This document shows positions 51,402-59,657 of a stretch of 64,000 nucleotides of DNA, piece after piece. The translations under genes and the position numbers were made by a program. Under the pieces are notes generated by a model that was given only the letters and a program-made list of their open reading frames with translations, ran no database searches and was not told the origin of the DNA. Source of the stretch: Arthrobacter sp. PvP023. GTDB taxonomy: Bacteria > Actinomycetota > Actinomycetes > Actinomycetales > Micrococcaceae. The DNA is taken from NCBI RefSeq assembly GCF_017832975.1, contig NZ_JAFIBI010000001.1, positions 992,001-1,056,000 on the forward strand, written 5' to 3'. Position 1 is the first letter of the stretch. Every line of letters starts with the position of its first letter.

Positions 51402-51563
51402 TCAGCCGCCGGGCGCCCCGTCCGTGAGGTCGGCGCCTGTGACGTCGGCGCCTTCGGCCGGGTCCTGGGAATGCACCCGGATGTCCCTCGGATCAGCGTT
51501 CTCGTCGCCCTCGGCCGGAGCTTCACTGTGGACACGCTCCGACGCGCGTGGGTTCTCGCTCAT
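51402..51563 (-). CDS. Small acidic hypothetical protein (53 residues)
   Basis: ATG 51563 is preceded by AAAGGAG at an ideal 6-base distance and opens a 53-codon frame ending TGA at 51402. The product begins MSENPRASERVHSEAPAEGD and is strongly acidic and Ala/Asp/Gly-rich, with the segment RVHSEAPAEG partly repeated later as RVHSQDPAEG. It is probably disordered. It precedes the DUF6221 gene by 6 bases. The good ribosome site and internal repeat support a real gene. Confidence 0.7.
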   Translation of the reverse strand: MSENPRASERVHSEAPAEGDENADPRDIRVHSQDPAEGADVTGADLTDGAPGG

Positions 51564-51728
51564 GTCCGCTCCTTTGCTGTGCTTTGTTCCTGATTTCCGG
51601 ATCCCCGCTACTGATCATCTAGCTCCCGGTGCCATGGGGCTGTCAAGGACCTTTCCGCCCCTGCCCGCACCGTCGGGGTGGAGGACAATAAGTCCCATCG
51701 GAGGACAGCCCAGCGAAGGAGCAGGACA

Positions 51729-52100
51729 GTGTCAGAGACGAACGGACCACGGCGCGCAGCGCAGCAGATGCAGGAAGCGGCCCGGTACCTTGCCCGTGCC
51801 ACCAGGAACCTGGACACCCCCTCGGACAGCCACGAAATCCTCCGCAGCCTGACGGAAACCCAGGGCTCCATCGCCCAGGCCATCCGGGAACTGGCTGCTT
51901 GGCACCGGGCAGCGGCAGCCGGAACGCACTACTCCCGCCCGCACAATGAAAGTGCCCGCGGCGTGATGACCGCGGTGGCTGAGCTGGACATCGCCGCACA
52001 GGAGGCCGACGCCCTCCAGGAGACCCTCAGCCGGGCCCACGGCGGCAGCAGCGTGGTGAACTGGATGGAGACATCCGAACCTGAGGCGCCGGCCCAATGA
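51729..52100 (+). CDS. Hypothetical helical protein
   Basis: This 123-residue protein begins VSETNGPRRAAQQMQEAARY and is nearly all amphipathic helix (MQEAARYLARATRNLD, HEILRSLTETQGSIAQAIRE, VMTAVAELDIAAQEADALQE). I recognise no named family. GTG 51729 has AAGGAG 7 bases upstream. It is divergent from the 53-residue gene and is followed by the longest copy of the conserved hairpin. Confidence 0.75.
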   Translation: MSETNGPRRAAQQMQEAARYLARATRNLDTPSDSHEILRSLTETQGSIAQAIRELAAWHRAAAAGTHYSRPHNESARGVMTAVAELDIAAQEADALQETLSRAHGGSSVVNWMETSEPEAPAQ

Positions 52101-52123
52101 CCGCTGGACGCCGGCAGCCTGTT

Positions 52124-52171
52124 AACGCAAGAGGACGACGGCGGGAAGTCCCGCCGTCGTCCTCTTGCGTT
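52124..52171. terminator. GACGGCGGGA-family hairpin, copy 9 (longest)
   Basis: A perfect 23-bp stem (52124-52146 with 52149-52171) starts AACGCAAGAGGACGACGG and closes around AG. The outer AAGAGGA/TCCTCTT pairs replace AAGCGGA/TCCGCTT of other copies in both arms. It lies between convergent ends at 52100 and 52184. Confidence 0.88.
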
Positions 52172-52183
52172 CCGTTAGTGCCG

Positions 52184-52468
52184 CTACGCGTGCGCGTAGG
52201 TAAGGCAGTCGGCGTTGTCCGCCCCGGGACCCACGCGGACCTCGGGTGCCTTGCACATCAGGTGGTCGTTATGGGCGCATTCCGAGCGCTGGCAGGCTCC
52301 GACGTCGGCCAGGACTTTGGGCAGGCCGCCATGGATGCCGGTGTCGATGAAAGTGGCGCATGACGCGTGGTCTTCGCTCCCGCCCACCGTGATGGCGGCG
52401 GCGTTGCAATGCGAATGGTCATTGAAGGAACAGTTGGAAACACTGCAGTCGGCGACGTGCGTTGTCAT
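52184..52468 (-). CDS. DUF1540 family protein
   Basis: This 94-residue protein contains two DUF1540 cysteine units: C8-SVSNC-SFNDHSHCNA (about 8-22) and ACQRSECAHNDHLMCKA (about 59-75), each followed by a lone Cys further on. The domain is thought to bind a metal. GGAGG lies 9 bases before ATG 52468. The function is unknown. Confidence 0.92.
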   Translation of the reverse strand: MTTHVADCSVSNCSFNDHSHCNAAAITVGGSEDHASCATFIDTGIHGGLPKVLADVGACQRSECAHNDHLMCKAPEVRVGPGADNADCLTYAHA

Positions 52469-52737
52469 AGGAAGATCCTCCGTGGTTCGGCTGCCCGGGC
52501 GGGCGGCTCCCTGCGTCCACGGTAGGCCTGTTCGGTCCGATCAAAAAGACCCAAACGCATGACCTAATTGCGGGGGCTGCGGGCCCTTAGGGCACAACGG
52601 CCTATGGTCCGGCAACGCGCCGCTCCCTAGAATTGAGGTAGGGCCGACGGCACGACTCCCGGCACGCCCGGGGGGCCTTCCCAAACCGCCGCCGGCCCCT
52701 CAATCTGGATCCGACGAACCACGCCCGGGGAAGGCAG

Positions 52738-54069
52738 CTACACCAGGCTGTCTTCCTTTTTCTGCGCTGCCGGGGCGGCTGCCGGAGCAGGCGCCTGGTG
52801 GTGGAACGGGTTGAAGCGGCTGCGGGACAGTTCACCGAATGCGTAGGCGGTCTCGGCGTGCTCGGACAGATCCACGCCCACGTTTTCCGCTTCCTCGCTG
52901 ACCCGGAAGCCGAGCGTCTTATGGATGGCGAGGCCGAGTACGGTGGTCACCAGGCCGGAGAGCAGTACGGTGACCAGCACGGCAACCGTCTGGGCCACCA
53001 GCTGGTGTAGTCCGCCGCCGTAGAAGAGTCCGCCGCCCTGGCCGTCCACCGGCAGTGCAATGAAGCCAAGTGCCAGGGTTCCGATGAGGCCGCCGCCGAG
53101 GTGCACGCCCACTACATCGAGGGAGTCGTCAAGGCCGAACCGGTACTTCAGGTCCACGAAGATGGCGCAGAGGGCGCCTGCCGCAAGGCCCAGGCCGATG
53201 GCGGCCACCGGGCTGATGTTGGCGCAGGATGGGGTGATGGCCACCAGGCCGGCCACTACGCCGGAGGCGGCGCCCAGCGAGGTGGGGTGTCCGTGGCGGA
53301 TCTTTTCGGTGACCAGCCAGCTCAGCATGGCCGCGGCAGGGGTCACCAGCGTGTTGATCCAGATCAGGCCGGCCTGCTCTGCCGTGGTGGCTGCGCCGCC
53401 GTTGAAGCCGAACCAGCCGAACCAGAGGATGGCGGCACCGAGCATGATGAAGGGGACGTTGTGAGGGCGGTGGTTGGGGTCCTTGCCGAAGCCCTGGCGC
53501 TTGCCAACGATGACGGCCAGGACGAGTGCTGCGACGCCGGAGCTGATTTCAACCACGGTGCCGCCGGCGAAGTCGATGACCTGGCCGAACACGGCGGTGA
53601 TGGCTCCGTTGGCGCCCAGCAGCCCGCCGCCCCAGACCATGTAGGCCAGCGGGCAGTACACCAGGGTGACCCAGATGGGCACAAAGAGCGCCCAGGAGCT
53701 GAACTTGGCGCGGTCGGCGATGGCGCCGCTGATGAGGGCGACGGTGACCATGGCGAACGTGCCCGCGTAGGCTGCCTTGATGAGGTCCGGGGAGCCGATG
53801 AGGTTGGTGAGTCCGAAGTTGGCGAACGGGTTGCCGAAGATTCCCAGCACGCCTTCACCGCCGCTCATGGAGTAGCCCCACAGCACCCAGATGACGCCGA
53901 CGATGCCCGCCGAGATGAAGCTCATCATGATCATGTTGAGCGCCGCCTTGGCCCGGGTCATGCCGCCGTAAAAGAGGCCGAGGCCGGGCGTCATGATCAG
54001 CACGAGGGCCGTTGACACCAGCACCCAGACGTTTTCCGCAGTGATTTGCACCTGCGTGTCCCTTCTCAT
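52738..54069 (-). CDS. amt: Ammonium transporter
   Basis: This 443-residue protein has eleven helices. Amt signatures include MTPGLGLFYGGMTRAKAALN near residue 27, DFAGGTVVEISSGVAALVLA with the conserved Asp, HNVPFIMLGAAILWFGWFGF with the first pore His, and DVVGVHLGGGLIGT with the second. It imports ammonium when nitrogen is scarce. A cytoplasmic tail rich in Pro/Ala follows. GGAAG precedes ATG 54069; a GTG seven codons later is an alternative. No glnK follows within the window. Two GlnR-like boxes lie upstream. Confidence 0.94.
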   Translation of the reverse strand: MRRDTQVQITAENVWVLVSTALVLIMTPGLGLFYGGMTRAKAALNMIMMSFISAGIVGVIWVLWGYSMSGGEGVLGIFGNPFANFGLTNLIGSPDLIKAAYAGTFAMVTVALISGAIADRAKFSSWALFVPIWVTLVYCPLAYMVWGGGLLGANGAITAVFGQVIDFAGGTVVEISSGVAALVLAVIVGKRQGFGKDPNHRPHNVPFIMLGAAILWFGWFGFNGGAATTAEQAGLIWINTLVTPAAAMLSWLVTEKIRHGHPTSLGAASGVVAGLVAITPSCANISPVAAIGLGLAAGALCAIFVDLKYRFGLDDSLDVVGVHLGGGLIGTLALGFIALPVDGQGGGLFYGGGLHQLVAQTVAVLVTVLLSGLVTTVLGLAIHKTLGFRVSEEAENVGVDLSEHAETAYAFGELSRSRFNPFHHQAPAPAAAPAAQKKEDSLV

Positions 54070-54157
54070 CAAGTCTTCCGTACGGGACCTCGAGTGATTC
54101 CGGGCCACGCCCCCGCTCAATGGTTCACGTTCCGTGTTTCCGATAATGGGGCGCTAC

Positions 54158-54226
54158 GTTGCGGGAAAGTTACAGGAACGGACCTTGCGTGAAGATCACA
54201 TGACCGCTGTGTTTCGGGGATGTTAA
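54158..54226 (-). promoter_or_regulatory. Candidate GlnR boxes upstream of amt
   Basis: Read on the minus strand, 54226-54200 gives TTAAC-n6-GAAAC-n6-GTCAT and 54173-54158 gives GTAAC-n6-GCAAC. Both follow the actinobacterial GlnR pattern GTnAC-n6-GAAAC with one or two mismatches. They lie about 90-155 bases before the amt start, consistent with nitrogen-limited activation. Confidence 0.45.
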
Positions 54227-54354
54227 CGAAGGCGCCCGGATGGGGCGGCGGCATGCTTTTGGCGGGACACGTTTCGGCGAGATGACCGGCTGCTCACCAC
54301 GCATGGATTGGCGGTTGAGCACCGCTGGGGCCGGTGATGAGCCGGCGTTAAAGC

Positions 54355-54388
54355 GAGAACGACGGCGGGACGTCCCGCCGTCGTTCTC
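54355..54388. terminator. GACGGCGGGA-family hairpin, copy 10
   Basis: GAGAACGACGGCGGGA pairs perfectly with TCCCGCCGTCGTTCTC around CG. GAGAAC/GTTCTC is a paired change from GCGGAC/GTCCGC. It lies 41 bases after the gluconate permease stop (54430). Confidence 0.85.
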
Positions 54389-54429
54389 TGTTGCGTTACC
54401 GGGGTGGCCCGGATGGATGAATCGGCCGG

Positions 54430-55833
54430 CTAACCGGCCAGGCCGGCCACGCCGAAGATGGCCGCAGCGATCGCGAAGCCCATGACACCGATCAGCGTTT
54501 CCATGACGGTCCAGGTCTTCAGGGTGGTCTTGACGTCCATGCCGAAGAAGCGGCCCACCAGCCAGAAGCCGGAGTCATTGACATGCGAGACCACCACGGA
54601 ACCGGCGGCCACGGCGATGACCAGGGCGGCCACCTGCATGCCGTTCATGCCCGCGAGGGCCACCGCGGGAGCGATCAGCCCGGCGGTGGTGGTCAACGCC
54701 ACTGTCGCGGAACCCTGCGCGATACGCAGGATGGCCGAGATCAGGAAGCCGGCCAGCAGCAGGGGGATGCCGACGTCGCCGAGGACGCCGGCCAGGGCGG
54801 TGCCGATCCCGGAGGTGCGCAGCACGCCGCCGAACATGCCGCCGGCGCCGGTGATCAGGATGACGGAGCAGACCGGGCCGAGGGAGGATTCGAGCAGCTT
54901 CTCCAAGGTGGCCCCGCGGGAGCCGCGGAGCCTGCCCAGGACGAACATTGCCACCAGTACCGCGATCAGCAGTGCCACCGGCGTTTCACCGAGGGTGCGC
55001 AGGATCTGGTACCAGGCTTCGGTCTTTGCCGAGGCCGGAAGGACGCCAGAGGAAGCAAGGGTGCTGAGGCCGGTGTTGAGGAAGATGAGGACCAGCGGAA
55101 GGAGCAGGACGCCCACGACCGTGCGGAAGCGCGGCGGGTTTTCCTCGGCGGCGGTGTCGGCGTGGCCCAGAAGTTCCGGGACGGGGAGGACCAGCTTCTT
55201 GCCGGTCCACAGGCCGAACAGGTAGGCGGTGACGTACCAAGTGGGAATGGCGGTGATGAGGCCGGCGATCAGGACCAGCCCGATGTTGGCGTCGAAGAAG
55301 GTTGCTGCGGAAACCGGGCCCGGGTGCGGGGGCAGGAAGATGTGCATGACGGAGAAGGCACCTGCAGCCGGCAGGCCGTAGCGCAGCACGCCGCCACCAA
55401 GCCGGTGGGCCACCGCGAAGACCACGGGCAGCATGACCACCAGGCCGGCGTCGAAGAAGATGGGGAAGCCGAAGATCAGCGAGGCGAGGCCCAGTGCGAA
55501 CGGGGCGCGCTTCTCGCCGAAGAGGTTGATGAGGTAGTCAGCCAGCGCCTTGGCACCGCCGCTGGTTTCAACGATGCGGCCGAGCATGGCGCCGAGGCCG
55601 ACCAGCAGGGCCACAGTGCCCAAGGTGCTGCCGAATCCGTTGACCAGCACCGGAACCACCTTGTCCGCCGGGATGCCGGTGGCGAAGGCGGTGGCCAGGC
55701 TGATGAGGATCAGGGCGAGCAGCGCATGCATGCGCAGCTTGATGATGAGGAACAGCAGCACCAAGATCGCGGCGCCGGCAATCAGCAGCAGGGGGCCTGC
55801 GCCGAGGGTTTGAGTCCATCCTTCGATGGTCAT
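54430..55833 (-). CDS. gntT: Gluconate permease (GntP family)
   Basis: This 467-residue proton symporter has about twelve to fourteen helices. GntP motifs include FGFPIFFDAGLVVMLPVVFAVA near residue 122, HIFLPPHPGPVSAA near 163 and HVNDSGFWLVGRFFGM near the end. It lies 54 bases after the gluconokinase gene and is followed by a conserved hairpin, so kinase and permease form one transcript. Confidence 0.94.
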   Translation of the reverse strand: MTIEGWTQTLGAGPLLLIAGAAILVLLFLIIKLRMHALLALILISLATAFATGIPADKVVPVLVNGFGSTLGTVALLVGLGAMLGRIVETSGGAKALADYLINLFGEKRAPFALGLASLIFGFPIFFDAGLVVMLPVVFAVAHRLGGGVLRYGLPAAGAFSVMHIFLPPHPGPVSAATFFDANIGLVLIAGLITAIPTWYVTAYLFGLWTGKKLVLPVPELLGHADTAAEENPPRFRTVVGVLLLPLVLIFLNTGLSTLASSGVLPASAKTEAWYQILRTLGETPVALLIAVLVAMFVLGRLRGSRGATLEKLLESSLGPVCSVILITGAGGMFGGVLRTSGIGTALAGVLGDVGIPLLLAGFLISAILRIAQGSATVALTTTAGLIAPAVALAGMNGMQVAALVIAVAAGSVVVSHVNDSGFWLVGRFFGMDVKTTLKTWTVMETLIGVMGFAIAAAIFGVAGLAG

Positions 55834-55887
55834 GGTTCTCCTTTGAAACAGATGTGTTGGGGGAGTGGAGCTTGGGGGAGCGGGAGA

Positions 55888-56433
55888 TCAGGAAGCGCAG
55901 GGAGCGTTGCCCGCCGGCAGGTGGAGGGCGGCCTTGATGGCCTGGACCAGGTCTTCAGGTGTGCGGGTGATGTCCAGCCGAAGGCTTCCGGCGGCGAGCT
56001 CCTCCGGCGTCAGCGGCTCAAGGGTGGCCAGCTGGCTGGGCAGCAGTGTCACCGGCATGAAGTGGCCCTCACGTCCGCGCATGCGCTCGCCGAGCAGGGC
56101 GGGATCACCGTCCAGGTGGATGAAGACCACCGTGCCTTCTGCCTCGGAGAGGAGCTGGCGGTAGCTGTGCTTGAGCGCGGAGCAGGTCAGGACGGTGCTT
56201 TTGCCTTCCGCGGCCTGGGCGGTCATCCAATCGCGGATGGACTGCAGCCAGGGCCAGCGGTCCTCATCCTGGAGCGGAGTGCCGGCGTTCATTTTGGCGA
56301 TGTTGGATTCGGGGTGGAACTGGTCCGCCTCGGCCATGTCCCAGCCGAGGTCCTGGGAAAGGGCCCCGGCGATGGTGGACTTGCCGGCTCCGGCGACACC
56401 CATGACTACCAAATGCATGGCAGGAAACTTCAT
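55888..56433 (-). CDS. gntK: Gluconokinase
   Basis: This 181-residue kinase phosphorylates D-gluconate to 6-phosphogluconate. The Walker A motif GVAGAGKST spans residues 12-20; EADQFHPESNIAKMNAGTPL and TCSALKHSYRQLL are substrate-site motifs of the GntK family. GGAGG precedes ATG 56433. It is divergent from a GntR regulator and upstream of gntT. Confidence 0.95.
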   Translation of the reverse strand: MKFPAMHLVVMGVAGAGKSTIAGALSQDLGWDMAEADQFHPESNIAKMNAGTPLQDEDRWPWLQSIRDWMTAQAAEGKSTVLTCSALKHSYRQLLSEAEGTVVFIHLDGDPALLGERMRGREGHFMPVTLLPSQLATLEPLTPEELAAGSLRLDITRTPEDLVQAIKAALHLPAGNAPCAS

Positions 56434-56507
56434 TGTTCTACCTCCGTAGAAGACATCGTTGGCTTCGGAATGAAGCTCAGGCCAGCAAGTGAGGCTGGAT
56501 AGGAAAA

Positions 56508-56522
56508 TAAGATAGCACCATT
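56508..56522. promoter_or_regulatory. Candidate gluconate-regulator operator
   Basis: TAAGATAGCACCATT agrees at 12 of 15 positions with TATGATAGTACCAAT, the site I recall for Corynebacterium glutamicum GntR1/GntR2. It lies in the gntK-gntR divergent promoter. AGGT-CAT-ACCT nearby is a second possible dyad. Confidence 0.45.
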
Positions 56523-56624
56523 CGGCGGTATTAGTAGCATCTTTTTGTAACACAGGTCATACCTTTGCCGATTTGTGGCCTAAACTGGAGGCCAGGCGCC
56601 ACGGCGCAGAGGGAGGCTACAAAG

Positions 56625-57359
56625 ATGTCGACGGCGACAGAGGACCACGCGGGCGCAACCGACGGTGACGCGGCGGTTCCGGCCCTGCACCTGCGGGTAC
56701 TGGATGCCCTCGGCGAAGCCATCGTTTCGGGTGAGCTGGCCCCGGGCCACCGGCTGACCCTGGACGACCTTCAGCAGCAATACAACATTTCCCGCACCCT
56801 TGCCCGGGACACCATGCGCGTCCTGGAATCGATGAACCTGGTCTACTCCCGCCGGCGCGTGGGCATCGTGGTGCAGGACCCCGAACTCTGGAACGTCTTT
56901 GATCCCAAGCTGGTGCGGTGGCGGCTCGCGTCCACCCGCCGGGCCGAGCAGTACAGCAGCCTCACGGAACTCCGGATCGCCGTCGAACCCATTGCCGCGG
57001 CGGGTGCTGCGCGCCGTGCCGGCGCAGCCGAACGCCGTCAGCTCACGGCGTTGGCTTCAGAACTGCGGCGGCTTGGCGAAGCAGGCGAGCTGGAAGCATT
57101 CCTCAAAGCCGACATCGCCTTCCACAGCCTGCTCCTGCACAGCAGCGGGAACGAGATGTTCAAGGCCCTGGACGGCATGGTGGCCGAAGTCCTGTCCAGC
57201 CGGACCAAACAAGGATTGATGCCCTTCAAGCCGCGTCCTGAAGCGCTGGCGGCGCACGAGGCCGTGGCGGCGGCGGTTGCCGGGGGCGATGCCGGCACGG
57301 CGGAGGCCGCCATGCACCACATCCTCGATGAGGTCCGCACCGCGATGGGGCTGCCGTAG
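56625..57359 (+). CDS. GntR family (FCD domain) regulator of gluconate genes
   Basis: This 244-residue protein has a GntR winged helix (GHRLTLDDLQQQYNISRTLA, then RDTMRVLESMNLV) and an FCD domain with the metal-ligand pattern FLKADIAFHSLLLHSSGN and a final AAMHHILDEV. It is divergent from gntK-gntT and is their likely repressor, relieved by gluconate or a derivative. GGGAGG precedes ATG 56625. Confidence 0.92.
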   Translation: MSTATEDHAGATDGDAAVPALHLRVLDALGEAIVSGELAPGHRLTLDDLQQQYNISRTLARDTMRVLESMNLVYSRRRVGIVVQDPELWNVFDPKLVRWRLASTRRAEQYSSLTELRIAVEPIAAAGAARRAGAAERRQLTALASELRRLGEAGELEAFLKADIAFHSLLLHSSGNEMFKALDGMVAEVLSSRTKQGLMPFKPRPEALAAHEAVAAAVAGGDAGTAEAAMHHILDEVRTAMGLP

Positions 57360-57372
57360 CGCTGGCGTGACG

Positions 57373-57406
57373 CCGGCTTAGCGGGAGCGTTCCGGCTTAG
57401 CGGGAG
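57373..57406. repeat. 15-bp direct repeat at the 3' end of the penicillin-binding-protein gene
   Basis: CCGGCTTAGCGGGAG occurs at 57373-57387 and 57392-57406. The right copy contains the gene's stop codon (TAA on the minus strand), and the left copy lies just beyond it. It looks like a small duplication of the gene end. Confidence 0.8.
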
Positions 57407-59562
57407 GGCGCCGGCGTCGGGTTGCTCATGGACGGCGGTGGCGGCGGGAAGGGATTGGCCGGATACAGCCCGGCCACCTGCATCATGTAGTTGGCCCACT
57501 GCGGACCGGCGAGCATGTAGCCGTCCACGGACTTGTAGAAATTGCCGTTGATGGTGACGTTCTGGCCGGCCCGTTGCTGGCCTTCCAGGGTGTCTCCAAA
57601 GAAGGACGCCGTGGCCAGGCCCGAGGTGTAGCCCGCCACCCAGGTGGCGCCGTTGTTGTTCGACGTTCCCGTCTTGGCCGCCACCGGCACCTTGCTCTGG
57701 ACCTTCGGGTTGATGTAGACGCCGGATCCCATCTTCAGCACGTCCTGGAGCACAGCGTTGACGCCGCGGGCCACGTCTGGCTTGACGGCGTTGCGGCACT
57801 GGGAGGACTCAGACGGCAGGTGGCGCTGCGTCGTGTCAGTCACGTCCGCTATGGCGATGGGCGCGCAGTAGCGGCCGTCATTGGCGAACGTGGCAAAGGC
57901 GTTGGCCAGATGCAGCGGAGCCACACCGATGGCGCCCAGCAGGTTGCCGAGCTGGTGCATGTTGATCTGGGCGCCGTCCAGCCCGCTGTGGAGGCCCACG
58001 GTATCCACCATCTTCTGGATCCCGCAGAAGTCCAGCTGCGTGGCTTCGGCGAAAGTTGCCGTGTTGATGGAGTTGTACAGGCCGTAGTTGACCGGCATGG
58101 GCCGGTAGTAGCCGGGGTCGTTGTTCTGGAGATCGTCGGCCGCGCCCTCGGCCCGCTGGGCCGTGTTGTAGGCGCCCAGCACCTTCCCACAGCTGGACCG
58201 CCACGGGAAGCCGAGAGGATAGGTCCGACGGGACGCATCGATCACTGCGTTCAGGGGTTTGCCCTCGTTCAGCCATTCCGCGAAGGTAAACGGCTTCATG
58301 GTGGATCCGGGCTGGAACCCGCCGGCCCCGTTGAGGTCATTGCCGTTGGCGTCCTTGGAATCGACGTTGAAGTTCAGTTGGGTATCGAATTTCCCTTCCG
58401 CCGGAAGGAAGACCGTGTTCTGCGCCATGGCCAGGATCCTGCCGGACCCGGGCTGGATGGTCACCAGGGCAGCGCCCCATTTGTCCGGATTCGCTCCTGC
58501 GGTGGCGTCCACCTGGGCCTGGGCGGCGGCCTGCAGCCTGCTGTCCAGCGTGGTGACGATGGTCAGGCCGCCGCGGTACAGCAGCCTCTCGCGGTCGTTG
58601 ATGTCCGCTCCGTAGGCCGGGTTGTTGAGGATCAGGTGGGACACGTAGTCGCAGAAGTACGGTGCGGTCACGGCGGCTGCGCAGCCCTGCCGGCCCGGGG
58701 TGATTTTCAGCTCCACCCCGGTGGCCGCAGCGGCGTCGTGCTCGGCCTGCGTGATTTTCCCCTGTTCCAGCATGTTGCCCAACACCTGGTTGCGGCGTTG
58801 CAGGGAGTTCTCCGGATGCACGGCGGGGTCGTAAAAGCTGGGGCTGTTCACCAGCCCGGCCAGCAGCGCCGCCTGCGGCAAGGTGAGGTCCTTGGCGGAA
58901 GCGCTGAAGAAGTGCCGGGCGGCGGCCTCGATTCCGTAGGCGTCCCGGTTGAAGAACACGATGTTCAGGTAGCCTTCGAGGATTTGGTCCTTGGTGTATT
59001 TCTTCTCCAGTTCGATGGCCAGCTTCATCTCACGAATCTTGTCGCCAACGCTCTTCTGGCCGCTGAGGATGACCTGCTCGCCTTGATCCGCGGAAAGAAA
59101 CGATTCATTGACGACGTTGGTGACGTACTGCTGGGTCAGCGTTGACGCGCCCTGACGGCCGCCCTGGGTGACGTTGAACGTCAGCGCCCGGAGGATGCCC
59201 TGCGGGTCAACGCCGCCATGTTCGTAGAAGCGGCTGTCCTCGATCGCGACGATCGCGTCCTTGATGAACGGCGACATCTGCTCGAGGGTGACCCGCACCC
59301 GGTTCTCCGCGTAGAAGGAGGCGATGGGCTGGCCGTCCGCGGTCACCATTTTGGTGGCCTGCGACGGAGGATCGACCGTGAGGTCACCCGGCAGGCTGTT
59401 GAAGAACGTGATCGAATTGCTGATCGTCACCCCTGCCGCCGCGACGCTGGGTGCCACCAGGCTGGCGGCCAGGACCCCGCAGACGGCGCTCACGGCAACA
59501 AATCCGATCAGCCTTCCCAAGGCTGCGGCCAGACGGGAACCCCATCGCTTCTTCGGTGCCAT
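57397..59562 (-). CDS. Class A penicillin-binding protein (transglycosylase/transpeptidase)
   Basis: This 721-residue protein is anchored by one N-terminal helix (about 12-40) and acts outside the membrane in peptidoglycan synthesis. The GT51 glycosyltransferase domain (about 80-260) has the catalytic Glu in IEDSRFYEHGGVDPQGILRA and the QGASTLTQQYV block. The transpeptidase domain shows PGSTMKPFT (Ser-x-x-Lys), YNSIN and KTGTSNNNG. A Pro-rich tail ends the protein. ATG 59562 is chosen over GTG 59577. Confidence 0.94.
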   Translation of the reverse strand: MAPKKRWGSRLAAALGRLIGFVAVSAVCGVLAASLVAPSVAAAGVTISNSITFFNSLPGDLTVDPPSQATKMVTADGQPIASFYAENRVRVTLEQMSPFIKDAIVAIEDSRFYEHGGVDPQGILRALTFNVTQGGRQGASTLTQQYVTNVVNESFLSADQGEQVILSGQKSVGDKIREMKLAIELEKKYTKDQILEGYLNIVFFNRDAYGIEAAARHFFSASAKDLTLPQAALLAGLVNSPSFYDPAVHPENSLQRRNQVLGNMLEQGKITQAEHDAAAATGVELKITPGRQGCAAAVTAPYFCDYVSHLILNNPAYGADINDRERLLYRGGLTIVTTLDSRLQAAAQAQVDATAGANPDKWGAALVTIQPGSGRILAMAQNTVFLPAEGKFDTQLNFNVDSKDANGNDLNGAGGFQPGSTMKPFTFAEWLNEGKPLNAVIDASRRTYPLGFPWRSSCGKVLGAYNTAQRAEGAADDLQNNDPGYYRPMPVNYGLYNSINTATFAEATQLDFCGIQKMVDTVGLHSGLDGAQINMHQLGNLLGAIGVAPLHLANAFATFANDGRYCAPIAIADVTDTTQRHLPSESSQCRNAVKPDVARGVNAVLQDVLKMGSGVYINPKVQSKVPVAAKTGTSNNNGATWVAGYTSGLATASFFGDTLEGQQRAGQNVTINGNFYKSVDGYMLAGPQWANYMMQVAGLYPANPFPPPPPSMSNPTPAPSR

Positions 59563-59657
59563 TTTTCCAGCTATCACGCGTGCCAGTGCTTCAAGGCTAC
59601 GCCGGGCCGCCGCCCGCCGGACAGAGTCCTACTGCCCTACCGCCGCAAGGGGGCCGC

